DNA of 23,930 nt from DAOUTW01 sp964523575 (lineage in GTDB: Bacteria > Zixibacteria > MSB-5A5 > GN15 > JAAZOE01). The position numbers and the translations under genes are program-made. This document shows, piece by piece, positions 1-7,807 of this stretch. Positions within the stretch are counted from its first letter, which is position 1. Each line of letters opens with the position of its first letter. The notes under the pieces are model-generated. The model made no database searches, was not told the origin of the DNA, and was given only the letters and a program-made list of their open reading frames with translations. The stretch is from assembly GCA_964523575.1 (NCBI GenBank), contig CAZGAV010000061.1, positions 1 to 23,930 of the forward strand, in the 5' to 3' direction.

Positions 1-862
1 CCAGACGCACCGCCGCCGACCTCGGCAGATCGAATTCAATCGTCGTCTGCGGGTTGAACGGGTTGGGATGATTCTGCTTCAGAGCAAAAACCGCCGGCCG
101 ACCGGCCCCCTCTCCTTCGGCGTCGGTCGGCGACCGAAGCACGATCAGAAAATACTGCCCCATATCGGCGCCGCTGTAGTCATTGGCGATAACCGTGTAC
201 CGCCCGCTGTCGGGAAGGGTCTTGTTGGCGATCAGAGCGAAATCGCCCGAAACCGCCCCGCCCAGCGACATCCCCTGGGTATCATAAAGCCTGATTTGGG
301 GGTCGATATCGCCGGTAATGTCGATCATCTGGATGCTGACCGTCTCCCCGGCCTTCGCCGAAAACTGATAAGCCTTCATTTCCCCGTATTTCGTGACCGT
401 GTCGCGGATGGCCCGGTCATATTCGATCTGCCGCGCGTTCACCGGATGATTGGTGGACTGGACGCTGAGATAATAAATCCCCCGGCCCCCGCCGTCGAAA
501 TCCCTGACCAGCAAATTATAATTGTCGGTGGCGCTCAACACCGGGCTGAGAATCTCGGCTTTTCCGGTGCCGGGAATTCCGCCTGACGCGATCGTAAAAC
601 CGGCCGAGGTCAGAAGCGTCAGGTATGGATTGAAATCGCTCGAAATATTGACCGCCCGCATCAAAATCCGGTCGCCGGCCATGGCTCCGATGGTATAACT
701 ATGGATCTCCATTATCAGTGTCGTCGAATCCTCATGCCATCCCCCATAGTCGATCGACAGGCATTTGTTATAATCGCAGGCCTGCGCCCCGGCCGCCGCC
801 AGGCTAAAAATCGATATCAGGAATAATATTGTCAGGGTTGATCGCGTGAGCCTTTTTTTCAT
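1..862 (-). CDS. Secreted protein with two PPC-like beta domains and NPFNP-type C-terminal sorting segment (3' end outside window)
   Basis: Reading the minus strand from an ATG at 862 gives 287 open codons to the window edge without a stop, so the C-terminus is missing. Residues 1-28 form a signal peptide: a Lys/Arg-rich start, a hydrophobic core and an AAGAQA cleavage region. Two similar stretches follow (about 45-135 and 150-243), each with the alternating beta pattern and a late 'YxLxVxDxxGxxxGxYxLxV'-like ending typical of bacterial pre-peptidase C-terminal (PPC) domains. Residues 262-280 read like QNHPNPFNPQTTIEFDLP, the hallmark opening of the FlgD-Ig-like/type IX secretion C-terminal domain in FCB bacteria, which normally runs 60-80 residues more. 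The start is supported by a GTGAGG four bases upstream. Export is well supported; the substrate or partner is unknown, and no type IX secretion component is in the window. Confidence 0.85.
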   Translation of the reverse strand, partial: MKKRLTRSTLTILFLISIFSLAAAGAQACDYNKCLSIDYGGWHEDSTTLIMEIHSYTIGAMAGDRILMRAVNISSDFNPYLTLLTSAGFTIASGGIPGTGKAEILSPVLSATDNYNLLVRDFDGGGRGIYYLSVQSTNHPVNARQIEYDRAIRDTVTKYGEMKAYQFSAKAGETVSIQMIDITGDIDPQIRLYDTQGMSLGGAVSGDFALIANKTLPDSGRYTVIANDYSGADMGQYFLIVLRSPTDAEGEGAGRPAVFALKQNHPNPFNPQTTIEFDLPRSAAVRL

Positions 863-1050
863 ACCCTCACCGCTTCATCAGGTTCGATACGACACCGGTC
901 TCACTTATTCAGTAACCGATACGCCCGTATTCTGTCAGACGATTGTATATAATATCTGTTTAAATTATAAGGAGTTAATGGAATGAGGACAAGTTCCTTC
1001 GGCCGACCTTGAACCCGGCCACCGCCGCCTGACCGCTGCGAATTTCCGAC

Positions 1051-1089
1051 AAAAAAAAGGACCCCGAAGGCGGAAAGTTCCGGGGTCCT
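1051..1089 (-). terminator. Rho-independent terminator of the six-cysteine secreted protein gene
   Basis: The arms AGGACCCCG and CGGGGTCCT form a perfect 9-bp stem on the minus strand, followed directly by eight T residues (the A-run at 1051-1058 on the plus strand). It lies 33 bases after the stop of the gene at 1122-1538. No plus-strand gene ends here. Confidence 0.88.
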
Positions 1090-1099
1090 CAACCAGTAG

Positions 1100-1115
1100 A
1101 GGTAAGAGAAAGCAA
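1100..1115 (-). other. Terminator-associated 16-base motif, copy 1
   Basis: The plus strand reads AGGTAAGAGAAAGCAA, and 14 of 16 bases match the sequence at 9774-9789. Both copies lie between a minus-strand stop codon and an intrinsic terminator, here 10 bases before the hairpin. Its function is unknown; it is listed because both copies have the same order and orientation relative to unrelated hairpins. Confidence 0.4.
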
Positions 1116-1121
1116 TAAAGG

Positions 1122-1538
1122 CTATTTATTTATCAAGGCACAGAGATCCATCTCGCGGCAATTGCCGCACCATGAAAACTCCTGCCCGTCAATTTCGAAC
1201 GATCTGACATCGACCATATTGGCCGCCGGGAAAAATCGGGCATGCAGAACCACTTCATTATCCCCGTATTTGCGGCCGCTCAGAAGATCCTCGGAATATC
1301 GGTTTTCGAGCACATGGACATAACGGCCGTCGCGGGTTTTGAGACCCATATCATGACCATAGAGATTGCAATCGGGACGGGCTCCATCGTTCCCTTTCAG
1401 GGAACATCCCAGACAGACCAACTGCCCGGTAAAGGCCCTCTCTTCCGTCTGACCGGCCGTATGAGTCGTCCCGGCCAGAAGCGGCAAAACGATGATCGCT
1501 GCTACCGCAAAAACCAGCCCGAATATCTTCGAAAACAT
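1122..1538 (-). CDS. Small secreted protein of unknown function with two CxxC-containing cysteine triplets
   Basis: The protein has 138 residues. Residues 1-29 are a hydrophobic signal peptide. The mature part has six cysteines in two groups: Cys42-x2-Cys45-x11-Cys57, in a LVCLGCSLKG...DC..YGHDMGLKTRDG context, and Cys124-x2-Cys127-x5-Cys133 at the C-terminus. The first group with the following 'YGH..xLkTxDGxY...LEN' block resembles a family of uncharacterised periplasmic proteins I recognise only by pattern. The second triplet looks like an added tail. Such spacing could bind a metal or form disulfides, but the sequence does not decide which. The start has GGAGG four bases upstream. The gene stands alone, with a promoter-like element at 1608-1636 and a strong terminator at 1051-1089. 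Confidence 0.85.
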   Translation of the reverse strand: MFSKIFGLVFAVAAIIVLPLLAGTTHTAGQTEERAFTGQLVCLGCSLKGNDGARPDCNLYGHDMGLKTRDGRYVHVLENRYSEDLLSGRKYGDNEVVLHARFFPAANMVDVRSFEIDGQEFSWCGNCREMDLCALINK

Positions 1539-1607
1539 CGATCCTCCGGCATAAAATCCGTATTGCCCCTGATGTCACCTTACATACGGGACAAATATCG
1601 TCATGTT

Positions 1608-1636
1608 TTAATAAATAGCAAGGTCTTTTTTTACAA
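1608..1636 (-). promoter_or_regulatory. Possible sigma-70-type promoter for the six-cysteine protein gene
   Basis: On the minus strand, TTGTAA (-35) and TATTAA (-10) are separated by 17 bases. Each box matches four of six consensus bases. The predicted start of transcription is about 60 bases before the ATG at 1538. The 1539-1705 gap also lies after nadK, and I see no convincing terminator in it, so read-through from the nadK operon is possible. Confidence 0.35.
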
Positions 1637-1705
1637 TTTTTATCCGTTGTCGTTCAATAAGATAGAGATTACTGAGAAATCGCCCCGCCTGAAAACAGAC
1701 CCCGA

Positions 1706-2593
1706 TCAGTAGAACTTCGTCTGATTCCCGCTCTCCCCCTCGGGAAGCCGGCCCCAATGGAGCTTATTGCGAAGCACGTCGTAAAACGAATTCTTGCGAA
1801 AAACGATAAAATTGACATGATGCTCCGCCCGCCGGACAATAAAACTCGCCTCTCGCGGCAGACGGCAGTCCACCTGGCCGTCAAGCGTCAACACCGGTTC
1901 GCTGTGCTTGGAACGAACCATCACCCGCAACTCGTCGTTGCCCGAAAAAATAATCGGCCGCGTCGTCAGCGAAAAAGCCGAAATCGGCGACACCGTCAGG
2001 GCGTTCATGAGCGGATTAAGAATCGGCCCCCCTACCGCCAGGGAATAAGCCGTCGATCCCGTCGGCGTGCAGACAATCAAACCGTCGGCGGCATAGGAAC
2101 AGATAAAATAATCGTTGACGTACAACTCCAGGCTGATCATTCGCGACACCGAACCCCGGTCCACCACCACGTCATTCAAAGCATACGGATGCTCGATTTC
2201 CGGGCCGTCCTCGATTTCGACTTCGGCCATCATCCTCTTCTCGATCCGGTGCCGTTTCTGCAGGACGGCGCTCAGCGTCTCTTCCAGCTTGGCCGGCGTC
2301 AATTGCGTGAGAAAACCCAGCGATCCCAGATTGATCCCCAGAATCGGCGTCCCATGCGTTCCCACCGCCCGGGCGCTGGCCAGCATGGTGCCGTCGCCGC
2401 CCAACGAAATAATGATATCGGCATGCTCATGCAATTCCCCGTTGGATACCGTCGGGCAATTGCCCACCATCCCCTCCGAGGCGAACTCGCCCATGGTCAG
2501 GGCCACTTCGTTGGCTTCAGCCCATCGGACGATCCGGCCGACGACCTGCTCGGCGTCGGGCCGTTCCATATTGGCGATGATCCCGAACCGCAT
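1706..2593 (-). CDS. nadK: NAD kinase
   Basis: This enzyme phosphorylates NAD to NADP in the cytoplasm using ATP or polyphosphate. The 295-residue protein has the full signature set: GGDGT at 65-69 (catalytic Asp and phosphate loop), ALNDVVVDRG at 138-147 (the conserved NE/D motif), PTGSTAYSLAVGG at 177-189 and LDGQ at 237-240. Length is normal for bacterial NadK. The ATG at 2593 directly follows the TAG of dxs with no base between them, so translation is probably coupled. It is the last gene of the xseA-xseB-ispA-dxs-nadK operon. The C-terminal 25 residues after KLHWG are low-complexity and probably lineage-specific. Confidence 0.96.
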   Translation of the reverse strand: MRFGIIANMERPDAEQVVGRIVRWAEANEVALTMGEFASEGMVGNCPTVSNGELHEHADIIISLGGDGTMLASARAVGTHGTPILGINLGSLGFLTQLTPAKLEETLSAVLQKRHRIEKRMMAEVEIEDGPEIEHPYALNDVVVDRGSVSRMISLELYVNDYFICSYAADGLIVCTPTGSTAYSLAVGGPILNPLMNALTVSPISAFSLTTRPIIFSGNDELRVMVRSKHSEPVLTLDGQVDCRLPREASFIVRRAEHHVNFIVFRKNSFYDVLRNKLHWGRLPEGESGNQTKFY

Positions 2594-4576
2594 CTATTCC
2601 TTGTCTTCCACCTCTTCGGCCGCCGATGGCGCTCCGACCGTCTCCGCCGCCGTCACTTCGTCATGCGGCCGCTTGCCGTTGCGTTTCAACTGGAACACCC
2701 GCAACAACGACCGTTTCGACTTTATTATGGTATTGATGGACCGATAGATGCCGTCCTCGTCGAGTCCGACTTCCTTCAGCAACAACTGCCGTTGACCATG
2801 CTGAATAAAACGATCGGGGATACCCAGGCGCATAATCCGCCCCCGATATCCGATATCGTCGAGATAATCGAGCACCGCCGACCCCAAACCGCCGTTGATA
2901 CTGTTTTCCTCGATGACCACCACGCGGTCGAACCTTTCGGCGATTTCGAACATCGCTTCGGTATCGAGCGGCTTGATGAAACGGGCGTTGACCAGCGAAG
3001 CGCTGATACCGTTCTGCCCCAGCCGTTCGGCAACTTTCAGACCCGGCGTCACCATCGACCCGGTCGCGATAATGGCAATATCGGTTCCACCCGCAACAAC
3101 TTCCCATCGGCCCCATTCAAACGGCCGCTTGTTGGTTCCCAGGGGATAGGGAATGGCGCCGCGCGGATATCGGATAGCCACCGGTCCGATCCGGTTTTCG
3201 ACGGCATATTCCATCATCCGTTCCAGTTCGTCGCCGTCGGCCGGAGCCGTAATCGTCATATTGGGCACTGCCCGCAGGTAACTGATATCGAAGGCCCCAT
3301 GATGGGTCGGGCCGTCTTCCCCGACCAGCCCGGCGCGATCGACACAGAATAGCACCGGCAGTTTCTGAAGCGCCACGTCGTGAATTATCTGGTCATAAGC
3401 CCTCTGCAGGAAAGTCGAATATATGGCGCAGACCGGGCGCGCCCCGCCCGCCGCCAGTCCGGCGGCGAAACAAACTGCATGTTGCTCGGCGATCCCGACG
3501 TCATGAAACCGATCGGGGAATTCCTGCGCGAATTCGGTTAAACCCGTTCCCGGAGCCATCGCGGCCGTGATAGCCACCAGTTTGGGATGCCGATGAGCCA
3601 AATCGACCATCTTCCGCCCGAATACGGCCGTGTACGACGGCAAAGCGCTCGAAACCGGCGCCTTGCCGGTAACTTTGTTAAACGCCGATATCCCGTGAAA
3701 CTTGGTGGCGTCTTTCTCGGCCGGCTCATACCCTTTGCCCTTCTGGGTGACGATATGCAAAATCCGCGGACCCGGCAGTTCCTTGATCTGCCCCAGCGTT
3801 TTCACCAGCAACGGCAAATCGTGACCGTCGATGGGACCGAAATAGCGAAAACCGAGTTTCTCAAAAATGATCCCCGGAACCAGCAAACCTTTTAATTGCG
3901 ACTCGAAATTGGATACCGTCGCCCGAATCATCTCGGCTTTCTTGAGACGTCCCGTAAAACGCCAGATATCGGCCCGAAGTTTATTATAAGATTGATCGGT
4001 CAGGATATTGGTCAGGTATTTCGACATCGCCCCGACATTGCGCGAAATCGACATGGTGTTATCATTGAGGATCACCAGCAGATCTTTTTTCTGAGCCCCG
4101 GCGTTGTTCAATCCCTCGAATGACAACCCGCCGGTCAAAGCCCCGTCGCCGATAACCGCGATAACGTGCTTCTGCAAACCGAGCAGGTCACGGGCCTGAG
4201 CCAGTCCCAGCGCCGCCGAAATCGAGGTTGAGGCATGTCCGGCTCCAAAGGCGTCCGACTCCGATTCGGCCCGTTTGGTGAACCCGGAAATACCGCCGTA
4301 CTGGCGCAGGGTCGAAAAACGGTCGCGCCGCCCCGTCAACAATTTATGGACATACGACTGATGGGCCACGTCCCAGACGATCTGGTCCTTAGGACAGTCA
4401 TAAAGATAATGCAGAGCCAGCGTCAATTCGACGACGCCCAGATTCGAGGCCAGGTGGCCCCCGCATTTGCTGACGGTCGAAATCACTTCCGTGCGTATTT
4501 CTTCCGCCAACTCCAAAAGCTGCTCGACAGTCAATTTCTTGAGATCGGATGAACTTTTAATCGAGTTCAATATCAT
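2594..4576 (-). CDS. dxs: 1-deoxy-D-xylulose-5-phosphate synthase
   Basis: This thiamine diphosphate enzyme condenses pyruvate with glyceraldehyde 3-phosphate, the entry step of the MEP isoprenoid pathway. Of 660 residues, the N-terminal half carries HLASNLGVVE (41-50), the DVAHQ block at 69-73, GHASTSIS (113-120) and the ThDP/Mg motif GDG at 143-145 with LNDN at 170-173. The middle domain has DVGIAEQHAV with the catalytic Glu and DRAGLVGEDGPTHHG. The C-terminal transketolase-like domain includes VVVIEENSINGGLGS. Relative to the usual DVGHQ and GHSSTS sequences, Ala replaces Gly and Ser, which I regard as tolerated variation. A charged tail of about 30 residues extends past the family end. 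It starts 11 bases after ispA. Confidence 0.97.
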   Translation of the reverse strand: MILNSIKSSSDLKKLTVEQLLELAEEIRTEVISTVSKCGGHLASNLGVVELTLALHYLYDCPKDQIVWDVAHQSYVHKLLTGRRDRFSTLRQYGGISGFTKRAESESDAFGAGHASTSISAALGLAQARDLLGLQKHVIAVIGDGALTGGLSFEGLNNAGAQKKDLLVILNDNTMSISRNVGAMSKYLTNILTDQSYNKLRADIWRFTGRLKKAEMIRATVSNFESQLKGLLVPGIIFEKLGFRYFGPIDGHDLPLLVKTLGQIKELPGPRILHIVTQKGKGYEPAEKDATKFHGISAFNKVTGKAPVSSALPSYTAVFGRKMVDLAHRHPKLVAITAAMAPGTGLTEFAQEFPDRFHDVGIAEQHAVCFAAGLAAGGARPVCAIYSTFLQRAYDQIIHDVALQKLPVLFCVDRAGLVGEDGPTHHGAFDISYLRAVPNMTITAPADGDELERMMEYAVENRIGPVAIRYPRGAIPYPLGTNKRPFEWGRWEVVAGGTDIAIIATGSMVTPGLKVAERLGQNGISASLVNARFIKPLDTEAMFEIAERFDRVVVIEENSINGGLGSAVLDYLDDIGYRGRIMRLGIPDRFIQHGQRQLLLKEVGLDEDGIYRSINTIIKSKRSLLRVFQLKRNGKRPHDEVTAAETVGAPSAAEEVEDKE

Positions 4577-4587
4577 GGATGACCACC

Positions 4588-5469
4588 CTAACTTTGACGT
4601 CCGCCGATAAAATGAGCTATCTGCACGAAATTATCCGGTTCTGATACGACGGCCGAAACGATTTCAATGGCTTCATCTATCAATTCTCCCGCCGCCAGCC
4701 GCGATTGCTCCAGTCCGACGACGCCGGGATAAGTCGCTTTGAGATTTTTGGAATCGGACCCGACCGGCTTCCCCAGCATCGCCTCGTCCCCCTCGATATC
4801 GAGGATATCGTCGATGATCTGGAACGCCAGCCCGATCTTTTCTCCATATAAAGTTATAGCCTCAAGGTATTCCTCCGAGGCTCCGGCCAGGATCGCACCG
4901 ATCCGCACCGTACCGCGAATAAGCTTCCCGGTTTTGCAATTATGGATAAAGGTGATTTCCTCGACCGTCAATTGCCGTCCCTCGGCTTCCATATCGGCCA
5001 TCTGCCCGGCCAGCATCCCGCCGGTCCCGATCGCCTCGGCCAGTTCATGGATCGCCAGAGCGTTGTCGGTTTTTGCCATCAACTGAAAAGCCAGGTCGTG
5101 AAGAGCGTCGCCGGCCAAAAGCGCCACCGCCTCGCCGAATTTCTTATGCACCGTCGGCTGACCCCGGCGCAAATCGTCGTCGTCCATGCAGGGCAAATCG
5201 TCATGGATCAGCGAATAAGTATGGATCAACTCCACCGCCGCCGCCGCCGGATAAATTATCTGCTCTTTTCCGCCGCAGGCCTCATAGGAAGCCAGTGCCA
5301 GTATCGGGCGCAACCTTTTGCCACCGGCCTTGACCGAATACCGGATCGCGGCATGCAATACCTGCGGGTACTGTTCCGCCGACGGGATATGGCGATCCAG
5401 GTAACTGTCGATTAACTCCCGCTTGGCGACCATATAGTCAGGAGGCGCCATCCCGACCCGTTTACTCAT
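4588..5469 (-). CDS. ispA: Farnesyl diphosphate synthase (short-chain polyprenyl synthase)
   Basis: The 293-residue all-helical synthase adds isopentenyl diphosphate to allylic diphosphates. The first Asp-rich motif DDLPCMDDDD is at 90-99, preceded by Tyr85 at the fifth position upstream. With the two-residue insertion in that motif, this is the bacterial type II farnesyl synthase pattern, so a C15 product is likely, though a C20 product cannot be excluded. The GGKRLRP motif is at 49-55. The second Asp motif is in FQIIDDILDIEGD, followed by GKPVGSDSKNLKATYPG. It overlaps the end of xseB by 8 bases and feeds the pathway begun by dxs just downstream. uppS at 13921-14673 would use its product. 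Confidence 0.95.
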   Translation of the reverse strand: MSKRVGMAPPDYMVAKRELIDSYLDRHIPSAEQYPQVLHAAIRYSVKAGGKRLRPILALASYEACGGKEQIIYPAAAAVELIHTYSLIHDDLPCMDDDDLRRGQPTVHKKFGEAVALLAGDALHDLAFQLMAKTDNALAIHELAEAIGTGGMLAGQMADMEAEGRQLTVEEITFIHNCKTGKLIRGTVRIGAILAGASEEYLEAITLYGEKIGLAFQIIDDILDIEGDEAMLGKPVGSDSKNLKATYPGVVGLEQSRLAAGELIDEAIEIVSAVVSEPDNFVQIAHFIGGRQS

Positions 5470-5713
5470 CCGTATCCTCGGTGAATTTTTCGAGCTGGAA
5501 CTGGTCGGCCACCTTGGATAACTTGGCTATGCGGCCTTCGGCATCGACCAGCTTCTTGTTGCAAATCCCGGCGATTTTGACGCCCTCTGAATACAATTCA
5601 ATCGACTCCTCGAGAGAATGCTCTCCCGCTTCCAGCGCCGTCACGATCTCCTCCAGGCGGATCATGGCGCTTTCAAAATCTTTATACTCTTTTTTGCCCG
5701 GCATATTCGTCAT
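5462..5713 (-). CDS. xseB: Exodeoxyribonuclease VII small subunit
   Basis: The 83-residue protein has the XseB pattern: FESAMIRLEEIVTALEAGEHSLEESIELYSEG, followed by a helical stretch ending in KLVDAEGRIAKL. It forms a helical bundle that binds several copies to one XseA in the single-strand-specific exonuclease complex. Its ATG overlaps the TGA of xseA in an ATGA, and its 3' end overlaps ispA by 8 bases, so the three genes are translated as a coupled unit. Confidence 0.95.
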   Translation of the reverse strand: MTNMPGKKEYKDFESAMIRLEEIVTALEAGEHSLEESIELYSEGVKIAGICNKKLVDAEGRIAKLSKVADQFQLEKFTEDTDE

Positions 5714-6957
5714 TTTTTCCTGATTTCGTCCACTTTTGAAAAAATCGAGCCGTCGGTCACGATCGTTTCCAGCCGCCCGCCTTCTCCGATATCTTTCAAA
5801 GATCGAATCACTTTACCTTCCGGGGCCGTCCGCGCCACCGAATAACCGCGCGCCAGAACCGCCAGAGGCGACAACGCCTCCAGCCGCGACGCCGCCAGGG
5901 CCGTCGCCCTGCGAAAGGTATCAAACCTCTTTTCCGATAGCAAGTGTAAAAGTCGCAATTGATTGTCCAGAAGCTGGTAACGCGGTTCCAGCATCGACTC
6001 TGGCCGGGCCAGCGCCGCCGAAGTCACCAGATCGACAAAACGTCCCCGCCCATCTTCCACCAGACCCCTGAGAGCCTTCGTCATCTCCCGAACGTAACTC
6101 CGCAACGCCGTCAGGAATTCAGCCATCGGCCAGGCCGCGATTTCCGCCGCCATCGACGGCGTCGCCGCCGAATAATCCGCCGCCAGATCGGAAAGCGTGT
6201 AATCGACCTCATGACCGACCGCCGAAATTACCGGTATGGGCGAATTATAAACCGCCCGCACCACTCTTTCATCGTTGAAAGCCCACAAATCCTCAAGCGA
6301 GCCTCCCCCGCGCCCGATGATGATCAAATCCACCTGACCATAGGCGTTGAGACCCTCGATCCCGGCCGCCAGAAGCGGCGGCGCCGTCTCGCCCTGAACC
6401 TCCGAGGGCCAGAGTATGATCTCCAACTTGGGATTGCGCCTTTTTATGACCCGGATAATGTCATGGATCACGGCGCCGGTCGGCGAAGTGACAATGCCGA
6501 TCCGCATCGGATAGGTCGGCAACGGCCGCTTATGAGCCGAATCGAACAACCCTTCCTTTTCCAGCTTTTCGCGAAGTTGCCTGAGGGCCAGTTCCAGTTC
6601 GCCCATGCCTGACGGCGTCAGCCGCTTGGCGATCAATTGATACTGCCCGCCCCGTTCATAAATCGTCAGGTTGCCCTGCGCGATCACTTTCAGTCCGTCT
6701 TTGGGCTCGAACCTCAGGCCGTCGGCGCTCGAACGCCACATGGCGCATTTCAACTGGCTCTGATCGTCCTTGAGGGTAAAATACCGGTGCCCCGACCCGT
6801 GATGGTGATAATTGGAAATCTCCCCCTCAACCCAGACCGACGGGAACGATTCCTCGATAGTATAACGCGCCATCCGGTTAACGGCGGTGACGGTGTAGAT
6901 TTCCTCTTTGGCCGGTTGCATGTTGCCGATAATACGACCCCAATCGCCAAAAAACAA
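5710..6957 (-). CDS. xseA: Exodeoxyribonuclease VII large subunit
   Basis: This is the catalytic and DNA-binding subunit of exonuclease VII, which degrades single-stranded DNA from both ends. The N-terminal OB fold (about residues 18-115) contains VWVEGEISNYHHHGSGHRYF. The catalytic domain has GIVTSPTGAVIHDI...RRNP, IIIGRGGGSLEDLWAFNDE and ISAVGHEVDYTLSDLAADY, and the C-terminus ends with LSPLAVLARGYSV. At 415 residues it is slightly shorter than the E. coli protein. The reported start is TTG with GAGG seven bases upstream. An ATG 12 codons in (6921) fits the family's usual N-terminus better but has no visible ribosome binding site. It heads the xseA-xseB-ispA-dxs-nadK operon. Confidence 0.95.
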   Translation of the reverse strand: MFFGDWGRIIGNMQPAKEEIYTVTAVNRMARYTIEESFPSVWVEGEISNYHHHGSGHRYFTLKDDQSQLKCAMWRSSADGLRFEPKDGLKVIAQGNLTIYERGGQYQLIAKRLTPSGMGELELALRQLREKLEKEGLFDSAHKRPLPTYPMRIGIVTSPTGAVIHDIIRVIKRRNPKLEIILWPSEVQGETAPPLLAAGIEGLNAYGQVDLIIIGRGGGSLEDLWAFNDERVVRAVYNSPIPVISAVGHEVDYTLSDLAADYSAATPSMAAEIAAWPMAEFLTALRSYVREMTKALRGLVEDGRGRFVDLVTSAALARPESMLEPRYQLLDNQLRLLHLLSEKRFDTFRRATALAASRLEALSPLAVLARGYSVARTAPEGKVIRSLKDIGEGGRLETIVTDGSIFSKVDEIRKK

Positions 6958-6968
6958 TCATTTTCCTC

Positions 6969-6998
6969 TTGTCTAATCTCTCAAAATCGGTGTACAAT
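6969..6998 (+). promoter_or_regulatory. Possible promoter for the MORN-like repeat protein
   Basis: TTGTCT and TACAAT are separated by 18 bases, just upstream of the gene starting at 7062. The spot lies between divergent genes (xseA leftwards), as expected for a promoter. The fit is moderate. Confidence 0.35.
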
Positions 6999-7061
6999 AT
7001 CAATGAAGGGTTGCCGCCCGCTCAACAATTTACCATTATCAGCAAGACAAGGAGAAGCTTC

Positions 7062-7775
7062 ATGTATAGGATTCTCTGCATCCTGACGCTGACAATAATG
7101 ATATCGGCCCCGGCCTCGGCCTGGTGGGAGATTAAATACGATACCACCGAAATAAAATGGCCCAACGGCAACCTCAAAGAGCGCTATACTTCAAGATCAG
7201 ATGCCGGTAACGAAAAAGGATTCATTCGCAACGGCCAGTATAACTCATGGTATGAAAACGGGAATCGCCACGAGGAAGGCGAATACCTCGACGGCCGGAA
7301 ACAATTCACCTGGGTCACATGGTACGAGGACGGTCAGCGGGCCGAAGAGGCCTGCTACGACAAAGGGGAAAAAACCGGCCTCAATATCGCCTGGTATACT
7401 AATCACGATATCAAGTTTATCGCTCCTTATAGGGACGGCGATCTGCACGGACTCTATACCCGCCGCAAAACCCCGTATGATCTCAACCACCCCGACCTCT
7501 GCATTATCGAACAGAAATTCTACCTGTATGGCCAGTTAATCATGACTTATTATGAAGACGGCAAATTCCTTCACGGAGCCGGCTCCTATTACAACAAAGA
7601 CCTAGACTGGTGGATTGAGACCTCGAACGATTTCTCCCGATTCGCCGTCGGCAATAAAGTCAACGGCGAAAAAGACGGCCAATGGATTACCTGGCTGGCC
7701 GATGGGACCAAAGAAAATGTCGAATGCTACGACAAAGGTCTGCTGATCGAAAATAGCAATTGCGGGAACGAATAA
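7062..7775 (+). CDS. Exported MORN-variant repeat protein of unknown function
   Basis: The 237-residue protein has a signal peptide at 1-20 (hydrophobic core, ASA cleavage site). The mature part has repeats of the W/Y-Y-E-D/N-G type: WPNGNLKERY, WYENGNRHEEGEYLDG, WYEDGQRAEEACYDKG, YYEDGKFLHG and WLADGTKENVECYDKG. These are spaced 20-25 residues apart where adjacent, the pattern of the bacterial MORN_2/YwqK-like fold. Such proteins are often labelled as antitoxins by similarity only, and nothing here supports that role. I chose the ATG at 7062 because AAGGAG lies seven bases before it and the signal peptide begins there. The frame is open for 31 codons further upstream, but a longer start would bury the signal peptide. 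The gene is monocistronic and convergent with uvrC, 32 bases apart. Confidence 0.82.
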   Translation: MYRILCILTLTIMISAPASAWWEIKYDTTEIKWPNGNLKERYTSRSDAGNEKGFIRNGQYNSWYENGNRHEEGEYLDGRKQFTWVTWYEDGQRAEEACYDKGEKTGLNIAWYTNHDIKFIAPYRDGDLHGLYTRRKTPYDLNHPDLCIIEQKFYLYGQLIMTYYEDGKFLHGAGSYYNKDLDWWIETSNDFSRFAVGNKVNGEKDGQWITWLADGTKENVECYDKGLLIENSNCGNE

Positions 7776-7807
7776 CCGGCCTCAGGATAATCATCTTCTA
7801 TTTGCGA

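Noticed and set aside
901..1092. 63-codon minus-strand frame
   Set aside because: Its start lies at the edge of the terminator hairpin at 1051-1089 and it has no ribosome binding site or recognisable domain.
1757..3352. Long plus-strand open frame of 531 codons
   Set aside because: It runs antisense to nadK and dxs, which are unmistakable, crosses their boundary and has a repetitive Arg/His/Pro-rich composition. It is a product of high-GC codon use on the other strand.
7062..7775. Antitoxin of a toxin-antitoxin pair
   Set aside because: The repeat family is often labelled this way, but the protein is exported and no toxin gene is adjacent.
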